From Lineus longissimus (lineage: Eukaryota > Nemertea > Pilidiophora > Heteronemertea > Lineidae), in the NCBI RefSeq assembly GCF_910592395.1, contig NC_088309.1, positions 18,046,599-18,110,598 on the forward strand: a stretch of 64,000 nucleotides of DNA. The letters are read 5' to 3'. The first letter of the stretch is position 1; each line of letters begins with the position of its first letter. Below, one piece after another: positions 44,027 through 54,080 of this stretch. The translations under genes were made by a program, and so were the position numbers. The notes below the pieces were generated by a model. The model searched no databases. It was not told the DNA's origin and saw nothing but the letters and a program-made list of their open reading frames with translations.

Positions 44027-45993
44027 CCAGGGTTCTGGTGGTAGCATCTCCCCAGGGGGTGCCACAGGAGGTGCTTCCAAGTAGGAAGACTCCTGGGGTG
44101 ATCTATCAGGAGCTCCAGCAAGGCTGGGAACCAGGCCTGATTTGGCCAGCAAGGTGCGATGAGAGTTATTCTCACCGGATGGCTGGTCAAGATCTTGTTC
44201 AGGACTGGTTGGATGAGAGGGAGGGGTGGAAACGCATATGCGTTCAGCCCGACCCAAGAGGCTGTAAGGCTGTCGACTTCCAGGGCCTCTTCGTCCGGAA
44301 GTGGAGAGTAATAGATGGGAAGGCGATTGTTCAGCCTGGTGGCGAACAGATCTACCTTCGGAGATTGCCAAAGGCGACAAAGGTCGTCTACAATCTCCTG
44401 ATGGAGTGTCCACTCTGTCTGAACTAGCTTGTTCTGACGGGACAGGGCGTCGGCAAGGATGTTGCGATTGCCCGGTATGTGTCTGGCACATATCGATACT
44501 CCAAGGTCGGCACAAAGATGGTAAAGCTCCCAAGTTAGCTGGCAAAGAATGCCGGACTTTGTGCCTCCCTGTCTCCTGACATATGCTACTACTGTAGAAT
44601 TGTCGGAGAACAGGGTTACTCTCCGATTCTTCAGGCGAAGGGAAAGAGCCCTCACGGCAAGAAGGACAGCCTTCATTTCCAATATATTTATTGGAAGAAT
44701 GGTCTCCTCCCTTGTCCATAGACCTCTTATGGACATGTCCCCGTTGTTCAGATGTGCTCCCCACCCTAGTAGGGAAGCATCTGTGAACAGGGACACTTCT
44801 GGGGGCGGTGGAGCAAGATCTACACCGCTTTGGAGACGAGTCTCCGACTCCCAGAAGTTCCAGACGTTCTTGAGTAGGTATTGAGGTATCAATACCAACT
44901 TGTCTAATGGGTCCCTGTGGGGTTTCCATAGAGACATTAGAAACATCTGGATGGGACGCATATATAGACGGCCAAGGGGGATTTGGTCTGCTGCCGAATT
45001 CAGAAGTCCCAAAAGGCTCAAGCATCGCCTTGCGGGAGCTTGAGTCCTTCCTCTGAATTCTGCGACGAGATGAAGAATTTTCTTTATCCTGTCTAGGGGG
45101 GGCAGCATTTTCCCTATGGCCGTAAGGAACCGAACTCCAACGTAAACGAAGTCTTGGGATGGTATGAATTCTGACTTTGTTTCGTTGATAATCCAACCTG
45201 CGGAAACTACTTTTTGCTTTAGAACCTGAAGTTGTTGCAGTACTGGTTCCCGCGATTTGCAACGGAGTAGCCAATCGTCTAGGTAGTGATGGAGCTTGAA
45301 CCCCATCACGTGAAAGGGAGCGACGAAGGCTGTGACTATCATCGTAAAAATTAGGGGTGCCGATGCCAGACCGAACGGCAGGGCCCTGAATTGATACGTC
45401 TTTCCTTCGTAATGGAATCGAAGGAAGTGTTGATAGTCTGGATGGATCGGTACATGTAAGTACGCATCCATTAAATCCATCGATACCGCCCAATCGTTGG
45501 GTTGTATCGCCGTTGCTATAGACCTGGTGGTTTCCATCTTGAAATGAGGAACATTCAAGAAGGTGTTTAACCTGGAAAGGTCTATGATCAGCCTCCATGT
45601 CCCTGCTTTCTTGGGAACCAAGAAAACGTGGCTGTAAAAGCCGGGGGAGCATGGATCTTGAAGGACCTGGATAGCTTGCTTCTCCAGTAATGTCGCGACC
45701 TCTGCTTGGAGGGCAGAGGCCTTGACTGGGTCCTTCGGTGGCTGAACTGGGGTTGGATATATGGTAGTCGGGGGGGTACGGTTGAAATCTAGTTTCACTC
45801 CGTACCTCAACATGTTTGGGACTGGGGACCCCTTTGGGCACCAATCGTCCCAAATGTCTGCAAATTTTTGCAGACGGCCCCCGACTACCGGAGTCGGCTC
45901 CTTTTTGCGTCCGGGAGGAGAAAGGAGGGGGGAGTCACCTCTTCCGGCCAGCACCCCTTGGGCGAAAGGAGTGCTTAGTCGGACCGGATCCAC
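43831..45993 (-). CDS. DIRS reverse transcriptase / RNase H / DAM-like polyprotein (outer copy)
   Basis: 720 codons, fully open and nearly identical to the inner copy's 38156-40318. YLDD and the D-E-D-D of RNase H are intact. Visible differences include SREPVLQQ for SRELLLQQ shortly after YLDD and one Pro-to-Leu near the end. It could still supply RT if expressed. Confidence 0.93.
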   Translation of the reverse strand: MDPVRLSTPFAQGVLAGRGDSPLLSPPGRKKEPTPVVGGRLQKFADIWDDWCPKGSPVPNMLRYGVKLDFNRTPPTTIYPTPVQPPKDPVKASALQAEVATLLEKQAIQVLQDPCSPGFYSHVFLVPKKAGTWRLIIDLSRLNTFLNVPHFKMETTRSIATAIQPNDWAVSMDLMDAYLHVPIHPDYQHFLRFHYEGKTYQFRALPFGLASAPLIFTMIVTAFVAPFHVMGFKLHHYLDDWLLRCKSREPVLQQLQVLKQKVVSAGWIINETKSEFIPSQDFVYVGVRFLTAIGKMLPPLDRIKKILHLVAEFRGRTQAPARRCLSLLGLLNSAADQIPLGRLYMRPIQMFLMSLWKPHRDPLDKLVLIPQYLLKNVWNFWESETRLQSGVDLAPPPPEVSLFTDASLLGWGAHLNNGDMSIRGLWTREETILPINILEMKAVLLAVRALSLRLKNRRVTLFSDNSTVVAYVRRQGGTKSGILCQLTWELYHLCADLGVSICARHIPGNRNILADALSRQNKLVQTEWTLHQEIVDDLCRLWQSPKVDLFATRLNNRLPIYYSPLPDEEALEVDSLTASWVGLNAYAFPPLPLIQPVLNKILTSHPVRITLIAPCWPNQAWFPALLELLIDHPRSLPTWKHLLWHPLGRCYHQNPGFFKFHAWNLSSCISTREAFRTSLSSACPHLKGGLPLMCIKESGLPSLPGAGRTELIRSLPLYTD

Positions 45994-48208
45994 CCTGGTT
46001 AGAGGAAGTATTTTTCCTCTTTCCAGTCCGGCGACCCTCCGCTTCCCGTCGGAAGGATCCAGCAGGAGCAGGCTGACTAGGCGGGGTAGGCCTAGGCAGG
46101 ACCTGCCTGGCGTACGGGATTGAACCCGATGCCTGCTGGGGCCTCTCTATCTTTCTAGCGTTAGGTAGAGAGGTCTTGGCCCTCTGTGTCGCAGTGGAGG
46201 CATATAATTTGTCCCAATCTTTCTGTGCTTGAGCCGCCTCTTGTACAGAATCTGCGAACAGGAAAGAACCGTCCATAGGAGCGGTTCTTAAGGCCCCTTC
46301 CAGCTGGAGGTATCTGATGACATTGAGAGAGCCCAGTGCGGCGTCTCTACGGAGTAGGACGCTATTTGCTGCGGTCTTGGCGGACAGCGCAATAGCGTGC
46401 CTAATCGAATGTGACAAGGATGTCACAAGCGATTTTGTGTCATCAGATAGTGACTCATTATCTAGGGCCAGGTTAGTGTGCTCTGCGTAGGAGAGCACCG
46501 CTAACGTGTTTTTGGCCAGACCCTCTTGTGCTCTAAGGTCTCGGTAAGCCGAGGAGGAGGTCACCCTAGGCACGAGTTGGTCCAGCTGTACATCGTCCTT
46601 TAATATGGAAGTCGATGCTGCAGCTGGACAGCCGGCCGAGCTGACTCGATAATAGTCAGCGCGGTACTGCCTAACGGGAGGAAGTTGTGCCGTGAACAAC
46701 TTCCCCGGTTTACACCAAGCTTCCGGTCCGACTGCCGGAAGGACAGGGATGGAAGTACGTTGGTGGGCGCCTTGTGAGTCTCTGATTGTACGCTCCAAAA
46801 GTTCAGAGACTGCTAACACCGACGGGGAGGGAGGAAGGAATTCAAGTGCCCGAGTGGAGCCTTGAGAAACCTGTGGATTGGGATCCACTTCCTGTCCCTA
46901 GAGTGAAAAGGTCGGTGTTGACAAGGCTGGCAGTTCCGGCGGGGTAGGGCACAGATCCTGCGGGAGGTACGCTCTGATCAAGGATCTGAGTGTCCTCATA
47001 TCCGACAGGATACTGGCCTCCTCTGGTGACAGCTCCTCCTGATTGGGGGAGCGGTAGCCTGGCTGAGAACTCTCGTTCTCAGAAAATTCCTCTAAAATAG
47101 AGGAGTCGGATGGTGGGTATCCGATGGGACCAGGCGCACCAGAGGAACCGGAACCCTGCTCCAGATGGCTAAGTCTATCAGAAAGACCTGCTACCATCTG
47201 GATGAGCTGGGACAGTTGCTGTCCCGACTCGGGTTCCGGACCCGACGTGCGGCTTCTCTCAACGACGGGCGGTTGAGGCGAGGGTGAGCGCATAAGCGGA
47301 CCCTGGAAGCCGTATGTGCGGGCGAATGGGTCTTCCGGAAGCGGAAGTTGCCCATATTCTGAACCAGAGTTCAGATGTCCTCTCTGCGTAGCTCGTTCCA
47401 TGGGAACGACGCCTCTGCTACGAGGAGGGGGTGGCACTTCCGGTTGGTTCCACCCAAGAGGTTGGCCAACGTAGGAAGGTGCCTGCATTTCCGGTAGGAC
47501 GAAGTCCGAAACCGGAAATGCCCGTAACTCCTTCGCCGGTATGGAGCTACCGGAAGCCCTTTTAGAAGGAGGTACGGAGGGCGGAAACGCTGTTACCGAA
47601 GACGCATGGCGTTTTGGAGGTGGCGTTATAAGGTCCGGCCCTACTCTACTGTGTCCGTGAGGACTGGGGTTATTTTGCAGTAAAGACTGAGAAAAACCCC
47701 CAGTAGAGTCTTCGGCTACTGAAAAACGGGAACCCGCGTCAGTAACCGGAACTGCAATCGGCGGACCGGAAGCAGGGTGCTCCCGCGGGTACAAAGGGCT
47801 TGTACTCGGGGGAGCGGACGACAGGGGAACCGGAAGGTTCCCTGAGGTCCGGGGTATATTAAACCCTTGGAGACTTATTGGATGTAAGTCTCCCTTGGGA
47901 CCACAGACATTAATAATGTCAGATCCCGCATCCTTCGCAGCCGCGGCCGGAACCGGAACTCGGCTGACGGACGGGGTGGTGGCGGGAGGTTTGCTAGACC
48001 TCCGGGTTATATGCCCGGAAACGGAACCGGAAGAGGGTTTAGGCGTCTTCGCGGCCCGTTTCCCGCCACCAGACGCATTCCTTTGTGGTGAGACAAAGGA
48101 TGCCGTCGGAGGGGTACGCCATATAAAAAATGGTACCAATGACAATAAAAACACTGGGAACCCCAAGTAGGCCAGAAAGGACGCAATAATTAATGGAAAG
48201 GAAAACAT
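45935..48208 (-). pseudogene. DIRS gag-like ORF1, interrupted (outer copy)
   Basis: Same reading frame as the inner gag, but a Trp codon TGG is TAG at about 46899-46901 (plus strand ccta versus ccca), splitting it into a 436-codon 5' part (48208-46898) and a 317-codon 3' part (46888-45935). A 15-bp in-frame deletion near 46460 removes five residues (ARSLK). A functional full-length product is unlikely without readthrough. Confidence 0.9.
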
Positions 48209-48502
48209 GCCTACTTGAATTAAACACTATTGCAATGGATCTGAGTCTTGTTCATTACAATAGAGCGGAGAATAGCCTACTTAACTCTACCCTACCAAGA
48301 TCAAAATAATGGAGCCGGGTCGACTAAGCTAGCTAAGAAAATGTCTATAATTAAATAGACTGGACAATACTAATGCCAAGATTAGTTTGGCGGTCTACTC
48401 CGTAGGTGAATGAACCCAAAATCGTCTAGACTTGGCTGGTTGAATTTGGTTTTGAATCGAATTCACGGCAGCTTTGAAAAAACGATGTGCTTCGTAGAAG
48501 CA

Positions 48503-48673
48503 CAAGAGTAAAGACTGAATATGGCGGCATGAGATCGGCGCGATCTCGCGGGATCGGTCAGGGCGCCGCCTGGCGGCCGAGCTGTTAACTCAGTTCTCCC
48601 TTTAGAAAATTAAAGGGATACTCTTGTGTTTGAGCCCAAATGGAGTAACATGCAAAAGTGTTCCATAGGTAAG
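48503..48673. repeat. 5' inverted terminal repeat of outer DIRS
   Basis: Identical in layout to 42843-43014, inverse of 35643-35813. The element's outermost bases, gaatgacacaaaatg, end at 48691. Confidence 0.9.
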
Positions 48674-48691
48674 TTTGAATGACACAAAATG

Positions 48692-48985
48692 TTACGTTAA
48701 TTTGCCCTTGATGGTTAAGGCCCATCGAGCACCCTGAAGGAGGTTTTGCAGGGTCAATGTTGTCAAGGTTTGTCCCGATGACCCCTTGAAAAAACCGTAG
48801 AACAATGGGAATTCAGGCCTAGATGCGAGCTGGATTTGTTTAAAGACAAGATAGACCATGTGTTGGGCAAGGCCTCAATTCATTTAAAACATGGTTTATC
48901 TTGTCTTTAAACAACGCCTGCTCGCACCTAGACCTCATGTTTTTGTTTAACTGAATGGTAAGGGGCAAAATAACGTAAGGATGAA
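48692..48985. mobile_element. Long imperfect palindrome abutting the DIRS end
   Basis: ttacgttaatttgcccttga at 48692 is mirrored by the inverse of ggggcaaaataacgtaagga near 48960. An inner pair of about 48-bp arms (gtttaaagacaagatagacc versus the inverse of ggtttatcttgtctttaaac) centres near 48875. It looks like a MITE whose left edge coincides with the DIRS insertion point. Confidence 0.7.
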
Positions 48986-49248
48986 ATTTCAAGCAATTTT
49001 TATATTTGAACCCGTTTTTATTCTCCAACATTTTAGTGTGCTGTGCGTATTGGCGACCCCTGTTTCATTAACAACACCACCCTCTTACCGTCTGTTGTGC
49101 GTCTCAACAAATAGGGGCGATAGATATCGTCTGCACCACCTTTGGGGAAGCAAAGAATGTTTAGATGTGAAGTTGAATAAAATTGAAAGGTAAATAAAAG
49201 ATAAAAGGGATCAAATGTGATTGATGAGTCCTGGCAATGCTGCTTCTA

Positions 49249-49338
49249 CAGGGTGGCCCAGAATTATTTTCCCTCACACAATGGATACACAATAGAATTC
49301 TATTGTCGTGCAAGGGAAAATAATTCTGGGCCACCCTG
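49249..49338. mobile_element. 90-bp hairpin MITE, CAGGGTGGCCCAGAAT family (copy 2)
   Basis: Nearly perfect foldback: cagggtggcccagaattatt on the left matches the reverse complement of aataattctgggccaccctg on the right. The loop carries tcacacaatggatacac, also found in the copy at 7047-7134. Confidence 0.88.
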
Positions 49339-49590
49339 TTCAATGACATTACTGAGAAAAAAGTATCTTTTCAAAGTTCGAATCAAATGTGATTTCACTG
49401 GATGATCAAGATGGTTTGTCTCTTCAATGTCTTGGGCTGGTATTAATTACGAATATTTGAACCACCTGAATAAAAACAACGGATTAGTGTAAGATAGGAA
49501 TAACAAAATAAGACTGCCGTCCTTTTGACTTACAAGGATTCTGAAAGAAATTAGGAATCATTACGCATATTCTAAAGAAATAATGCAGTA

Positions 49591-49665
49591 CAGTGGAACC
49601 TTCCTTACCGGACACCTCTCTATTAAGGAGACTCCCTCTATAAAGGACACTGTTCATTCTCAAAG
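49591..49665. mobile_element. CTCTATTAAGGACAC MITE, partial copy
   Basis: cagtggaaccttccttaccg, gacacctctctattaaggag and ctctataaaggacactgttc match one half of the family. The other half is absent. Confidence 0.65.
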
Positions 49666-50214
49666 GATAAATTTCCTGCCAATACCACTAAGCAGCCCAG
49701 CGCTAACTTACCTGATACATTGCCACGGTTACTTAGGTAAGTTAGCTTGTGATGTATTAACCTCAAGAGGCCAGCGATCAATTGTCAGACAGCCCCGAGA
49801 CATTCCCCTTAGTGCCTGCTTACTGTCACTGGCAGCTGACAATACGAAATTGCCAGAAGCGTCAACATGAACACCTCAAGTATTAATATATATGTCTACA
49901 ATTACTTGGTTTGGAATGCAACATGGTAAGAGCAAAGACATTTTAGATTTCGCAGTATATCAGTGTAAATTTCATTCAACATGTTCAAGATGAAGACCAG
50001 CTGCTGCCAAAAGTTAGTTTTGGGTTGATATCAACAACGGTGGAGATTGTCATCCAATTTTACACTTTAACCCCAGTCTATCCCTAGCTATCCGTTCAGT
50101 CAAACTCAGATGAGCTGTCCAATCAGCCCTACAACCTGAGCATTTCCGACTGGTGTCCATATATCCAACTGAGAGGCGTAGGCATAAATGACAAAGTGAT
50201 CTGCCCAGAGTCTC

Positions 50215-50300
50215 TTGCCGACAGTGGGGATTGAACCAGGAACCACTTGACGGCTAATCAGTGACCAAGCCACTTCACCACCGTAGCTCGATCCGCGTCT
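50215..50300 (-). mobile_element. tRNA-derived SINE fragment
   Basis: On the minus strand GAGCTACGGTGGTGAAGTGG is followed by CCTGGTTCAATCCCCAC, giving A- and B-box-like motifs. No cloverleaf with paired acceptor stem could be traced. Confidence 0.5.
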
Positions 50301-50344
50301 TTACTCTATTTTCACTCATAAAAGGTCAGTGGTAATTGTTTCCA

Positions 50345-50505
50345 CAGTGAAACCTCTGTTAGCGGACACCTCTATTAAGGACATTAGTTCTGGTCTTAAA
50401 AGGGTTGTTTCCATTCACTTTGACCTCTCTAATCAGGACACCACTCTATTAAGGACAGCATTTGTCAGTCCCGAGGGTGTCCCTTTAATAGAGAGGTTCT
50501 ACTGT
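50345..50505. mobile_element. CTCTATTAAGGACAC MITE, full copy
   Basis: Starts cagtgaaacctctgttagcg and ends with the inverse tttaatagagaggttctact-gt. The centre has accactctattaaggacagc and gtcagtcccgagggtgtccc. Among the clearest full copies in the window. Confidence 0.85.
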
Positions 50506-51392
50506 GCTATCTTCCGACACGTATAATTTGATTCCAGGATTTGCGCCAATGAAGAATTGACCAATCAGACTACAGTGGCTGTGACCATTGCACAAGATAT
50601 TTTCGTTCCAAAAATCAACAGACCTTATAATTGTGGACGGAGAGTAATTGTAAGTAACTCCCACTTTCCACCAATTGAAACACATAGCTGATAGCTATCA
50701 ATAATACTAAGAAATAAAAACACCTAAGGCGCTTAACTCAGATCCACAATTTACTTCCAGTTATACCACTTTGTCATTCACCGGGTGTTTTATCATGAAG
50801 GTCTCGTTTAAGATACATGTACACAATTTACTTTGACACTTTGTCACAATCACTAACGAGGTGTCTGATCCTGGAGGCCGCCTTTACAGTTAGCTTTGTA
50901 CCTCCATTATCACTGTTACCAGCCTCCTTTTATGTTTTTGTTAGTTTCCTATGATGAGAACAAACATTCGTATCTGTTCTTGTATCTAAATTTACCATAA
51001 GTCATATATTCAAAGAAATCACTAAGTTCTGAAGTAATTTTTAACTGGGAAGTTAGGTTTGCCATTGGCAGGAAAACAGATATGTACAAAGGTTTTCGCA
51101 CACCATCCATTATTTTGTTGCAGGTAAAATGAAGATGTTTTGAAATTCTTTTTGCTACATACAAATATGACAAACTTTATAGACCTTTGAAGTCATGCAA
51201 GTATCAGTGTTCGTGACCCTTCACTGTCAGAAACAGATAGCTGGGTATAGGATCACACTCATCCATATTCTTGAAGCGAATAAAAACACCCTCATGCCAG
51301 AAAGGTACTGGGTTCACTTCCCTACCATTGTTAAGCTTTTAAAAATCGACTGAAAAACTGATAATCATACTCGGGCTTGGAGTAATTGAAAC

Positions 51393-51565
51393 TACAGTCC
51401 ATATCACAATTGACATCCCATAATTTGTGTCATTGGTGCGTCAGTGGCGCGCCATCCAGTGTGTAGGTCGCACGTAATAAATAGAGAGATGAGCGAGCCA
51501 CTGGTGTGTCATTGGCGCACAACTGATGCGAAGCAGGAAGGATGTCAATTGTGACCTTGACTGTA
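51393..51565. mobile_element. ACAGTCCAAATCACAATTGAC MITE (copy 2)
   Basis: tacagtccatatcacaattg ... caattgtgaccttgactgta, 173 bp. The interior has gcgtcagtggcgcgcc and cattggcgcacaactgatgc. Confidence 0.82.
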
Positions 51566-52015
51566 TCCATGTTTGAGACCCAGAGAAAGAACGGCAAATT
51601 CCGTTAACGTGACCTACAGAAAGGCACAAGCCCCTTCTCATCCAAGCCATCAAAACACTAGAGCTAAGTCGCCTCAAAGAATCAATCATTCTAAAGGACA
51701 AGGATGCCTTTGCCACGATGATAAGGCCCAGAGGACATGTTCACAGGCTACTCCCAAGATATCTTCCAAGAGGTTTCCCTAAACCTGATGCTGCTATCCA
51801 AATTCCCTGGATACCAATACTGACTCTGACATGATGACACTTATCTCCCATGGTATTCCTGGCGATTTGTCAATGTTCCGTCAAAGTACCAAAGCATCAT
51901 CATTTTTCGTTTTTTTCGTCAATGATGCTATGTGATGAATGATGTGAATTCACCAATTTTCCACTTTTAAAAGATGTATGGGTTTATTCTGGTACTTTAT
52001 ATAACAAAGAGACTT

Positions 52016-52262
52016 TAGCGCCCCGCAAACGAGTGATCTAAATAGCTGTGACATGGGATCATTATCAAAAGCGGCAAAAATTGCTCATTTGCAGTGATCA
52101 TCGCAGGTGCCGGTGACAACAATCACTGCTTGCAGTGACCTCAATCAATAACAAACCCGCCATTACCAGTTTACCCGCAGATGGGAGATATTTTTGCCGC
52201 ACATTCTAGTGATTACAATCACAGGTCACGGTGATTTCAATCCCCCGTTTGCGCAGTGCTTT
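52016..52262. mobile_element. Imperfect palindromic element
   Basis: Left end agcgccccgcaaacgagtga and the inverse of the right end (agcactgcgcaaacggggga) match over about 35 bp. The interior repeats gcagtgatcatcgcaggtgc and cactgcttgcagtgacctca. No ORF. Confidence 0.55.
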
Positions 52263-52719
52263 AGAGACTGTAAATGTCTAACTGAATCACCTCAAACACT
52301 TCGACAAAACATCAATGAATTGTGCTAAAGACATGTCCAGACACGATACCCGTTGAAGTGGAAAACCAATACAAAGTTTCTGCGCTTGATTTAATCAGCC
52401 AGTTTTCTCATCCTCTTGAGAAGATGAGATGGTTACGAGAGTTCATGGCATGAATACTTCTTCTCATTCAGCCTGTTAATCTCCAGGGAGTGTCCCTCCT
52501 TCAAGGCGGGATGAACGTTTATCAGTGCCACTACAGTTTGGCACCGATTGGGTTAGTTGGCAATTGGCATAGTTACTCTCTTTTCACCAAGATTTGCCAT
52601 CATCCTTAGAGAACTCGCAGGAGTGTAGAAACAGGCACAGGCATACATGTACATTTGGAAGTGCACCCAAATGATTCATGTGTCTCTGAAGCATTTAAGA
52701 ACCAATCTCTATTTACAGA

Positions 52720-52812
52720 TACAGTCCAAGTCACAAGTGACATCCTTCCCGTTTCGCGTCAGTTACGCGCAATGTACTCAAGAGTTGCATGGCGAGTTGC
52801 ATGCCAATGAAG
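52720..52812. mobile_element. ACAGTCCAAGTCACAA MITE, half copy
   Basis: tacagtccaagtcacaagtg, then catccttcccgtttcgcgtc. The right half is missing and replaced at about 52815 by a CTCTATTAAGGACAC element. Confidence 0.7.
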
Positions 52813-52819
52813 CACCATT

Positions 52820-52945
52820 TTTTAGGACAACTTCTCTGTTAAGGACACTGTTCCATTCAATTTGACCTCTTTAACTAGGACACCTCTCTATTAAGGACGG
52901 CACTTGTCAGTCCTGAGGGTGTCCTTAATAGAGGTTCTACTGTAC
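52820..52945. mobile_element. CTCTATTAAGGACAC MITE, 5'-trimmed copy
   Basis: Contains acttctctgttaaggacact, aactaggacacctctctatt, gtcagtcctgagggtgtcct and ends aatagaggttctactgta. Confidence 0.78.
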
Positions 52946-53230
52946 TGCCAGGAGTTCTATCCAATCCAACAAGTGTGACAAAACTACACTCACTCACGCT
53001 GATGTCCCTTTCCACGTCACATTCAATTCAGTGTCCTCCCATGAGTCTTATCGAAGACACTGATATTGCTTTCATAGCTTTAGGGCTAAAGTGAGACAGC
53101 AGATTTATAGCTTTAGGATAAGGATGTAGATTATGGGAGACAGTGTATCATGCCTTCCACAGATTAACTATCACGGGATCAGAGTCGCATATAAAATACT
53201 GAGTTGAGAGCTGAGTGTCCACAAGGACAT

Positions 53231-53371
53231 ACAGTGGAACCCCCCTTAGCGGACACCTCTCTCTTAATGATTGGTTGTTTTCAATCAATTTTACTTCTCT
53301 TATCAGCACACCTCTCTTTTAAGGACAGCCATTGTCAGTCCCGAGGGTGTCCTCAATAGAGAGGTAATACC
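53231..53371. mobile_element. CTCTATTAAGGACAC MITE, full copy
   Basis: acagtggaaccccccttagc at the left and gggtgtcctcaatagagagg at the right, with the cagtcccgag core. Confidence 0.8.
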
Positions 53372-53400
53372 GTAATTAGCTGTATGAAGAGCATTAGACA

Positions 53401-54080
53401 AGACCGATCAGACAATGGGTGATAAGAATAAAGACTAGCAAATGCTCATACTTCCATTTTGTACAGAAAGGTCCAGTGTAAAAGTACATGAAGTTTTTAG
53501 TAAAAGCATTTACTAGCCTTTATTCCTATCACCCATAGACTGATCAGACAATGGGTGATAAGAATTAAGACTAGCAAATGCTCATACTTCCATTTTGTAC
53601 AGAAAGGTCCAGTGTAAAAGTACATGAAGCTTTTAGTAAAAGAATTTTCCAGCCTTTATTCCTATCACCCATAGACTGATCAGACAATGGGTGATAAGAA
53701 TTAAGACTAGCAAATGCTCATACTTCCATTTTGTACAGAAAGGTCCAGTGTAAAAGTACATGAAGCTTTTAGTAAAAGAATTTTCCAGCCTTTATTCCTA
53801 TCACCCATAGACTGATCAGACAATGGGTGATAAGAATTAAGACTAGCAAATGCTCATACTTCCATTTTTTACAGAAAGGTCCAGTGTAAAAGTACATGAA
53901 GTTTTTAGTAAAAGCATTTACTAGCCTTTATTCCTATCACCCATAGACTGATCAGACAATGGGTGATAAGAACAAAGACTAGCAAATGCCATTGCTTTTC
54001 ATTTGTACAGAAAGGTCCAGTGTAAAAGTACATGAAGTTTTTAGTAAAAGTATTTACCAGTGCTTATTCATATCACCCAT
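53401..54080. repeat. Tandem array of a 136-bp palindromic (MITE-like) unit
   Basis: gatcagacaatgggtgataa recurs at 53406, 53542, 53678, 53814 and 53950, exactly 136 bp apart. Each unit has inverted ends: gggtgataag...aaagactagcaaatgct on the left is the near inverse of agcatttactagcctttatt...cctatcaccc on the right. Units are joined by agactgatcagaca. Five units. The last diverges most at both ends. Confidence 0.93.

Larger units (their letters stand above)
35603..48691 (-). mobile_element. Nested pair of DIRS1-type retrotransposons
   Basis: Block order on the plus strand is X-X-Y-Y, where X is the roughly 880-bp 3' part (inverted terminal repeat, internal complementary region, recombinase C-terminus) and Y the roughly 5.7-kb 5' part. 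A complete X-Y element (36478-43032) interrupts another X|Y element at the same point in its recombinase gene. The outer element therefore consists of 35603-36477 plus 43033-48691 (about 6.53 kb), and the inner of 6.55 kb. DIRS elements use a tyrosine recombinase instead of a DDE integrase and insert from a circular intermediate without the usual target duplication. Orientation is the same for both, opposite to the plus strand. Confidence 0.93.
43033..48691 (-). mobile_element. Outer DIRS1-type element, 5' part
   Basis: 5659 bp carrying the 5' terminal repeat (48503-48673), a broken gag frame, the RT/RNase H frame and most of the recombinase. It ends abruptly at 43033, where the inner element begins. 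The missing 3' part is at 35603-36477. Very few substitutions separate it from the inner copy, so the two are close in age. Confidence 0.93.
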
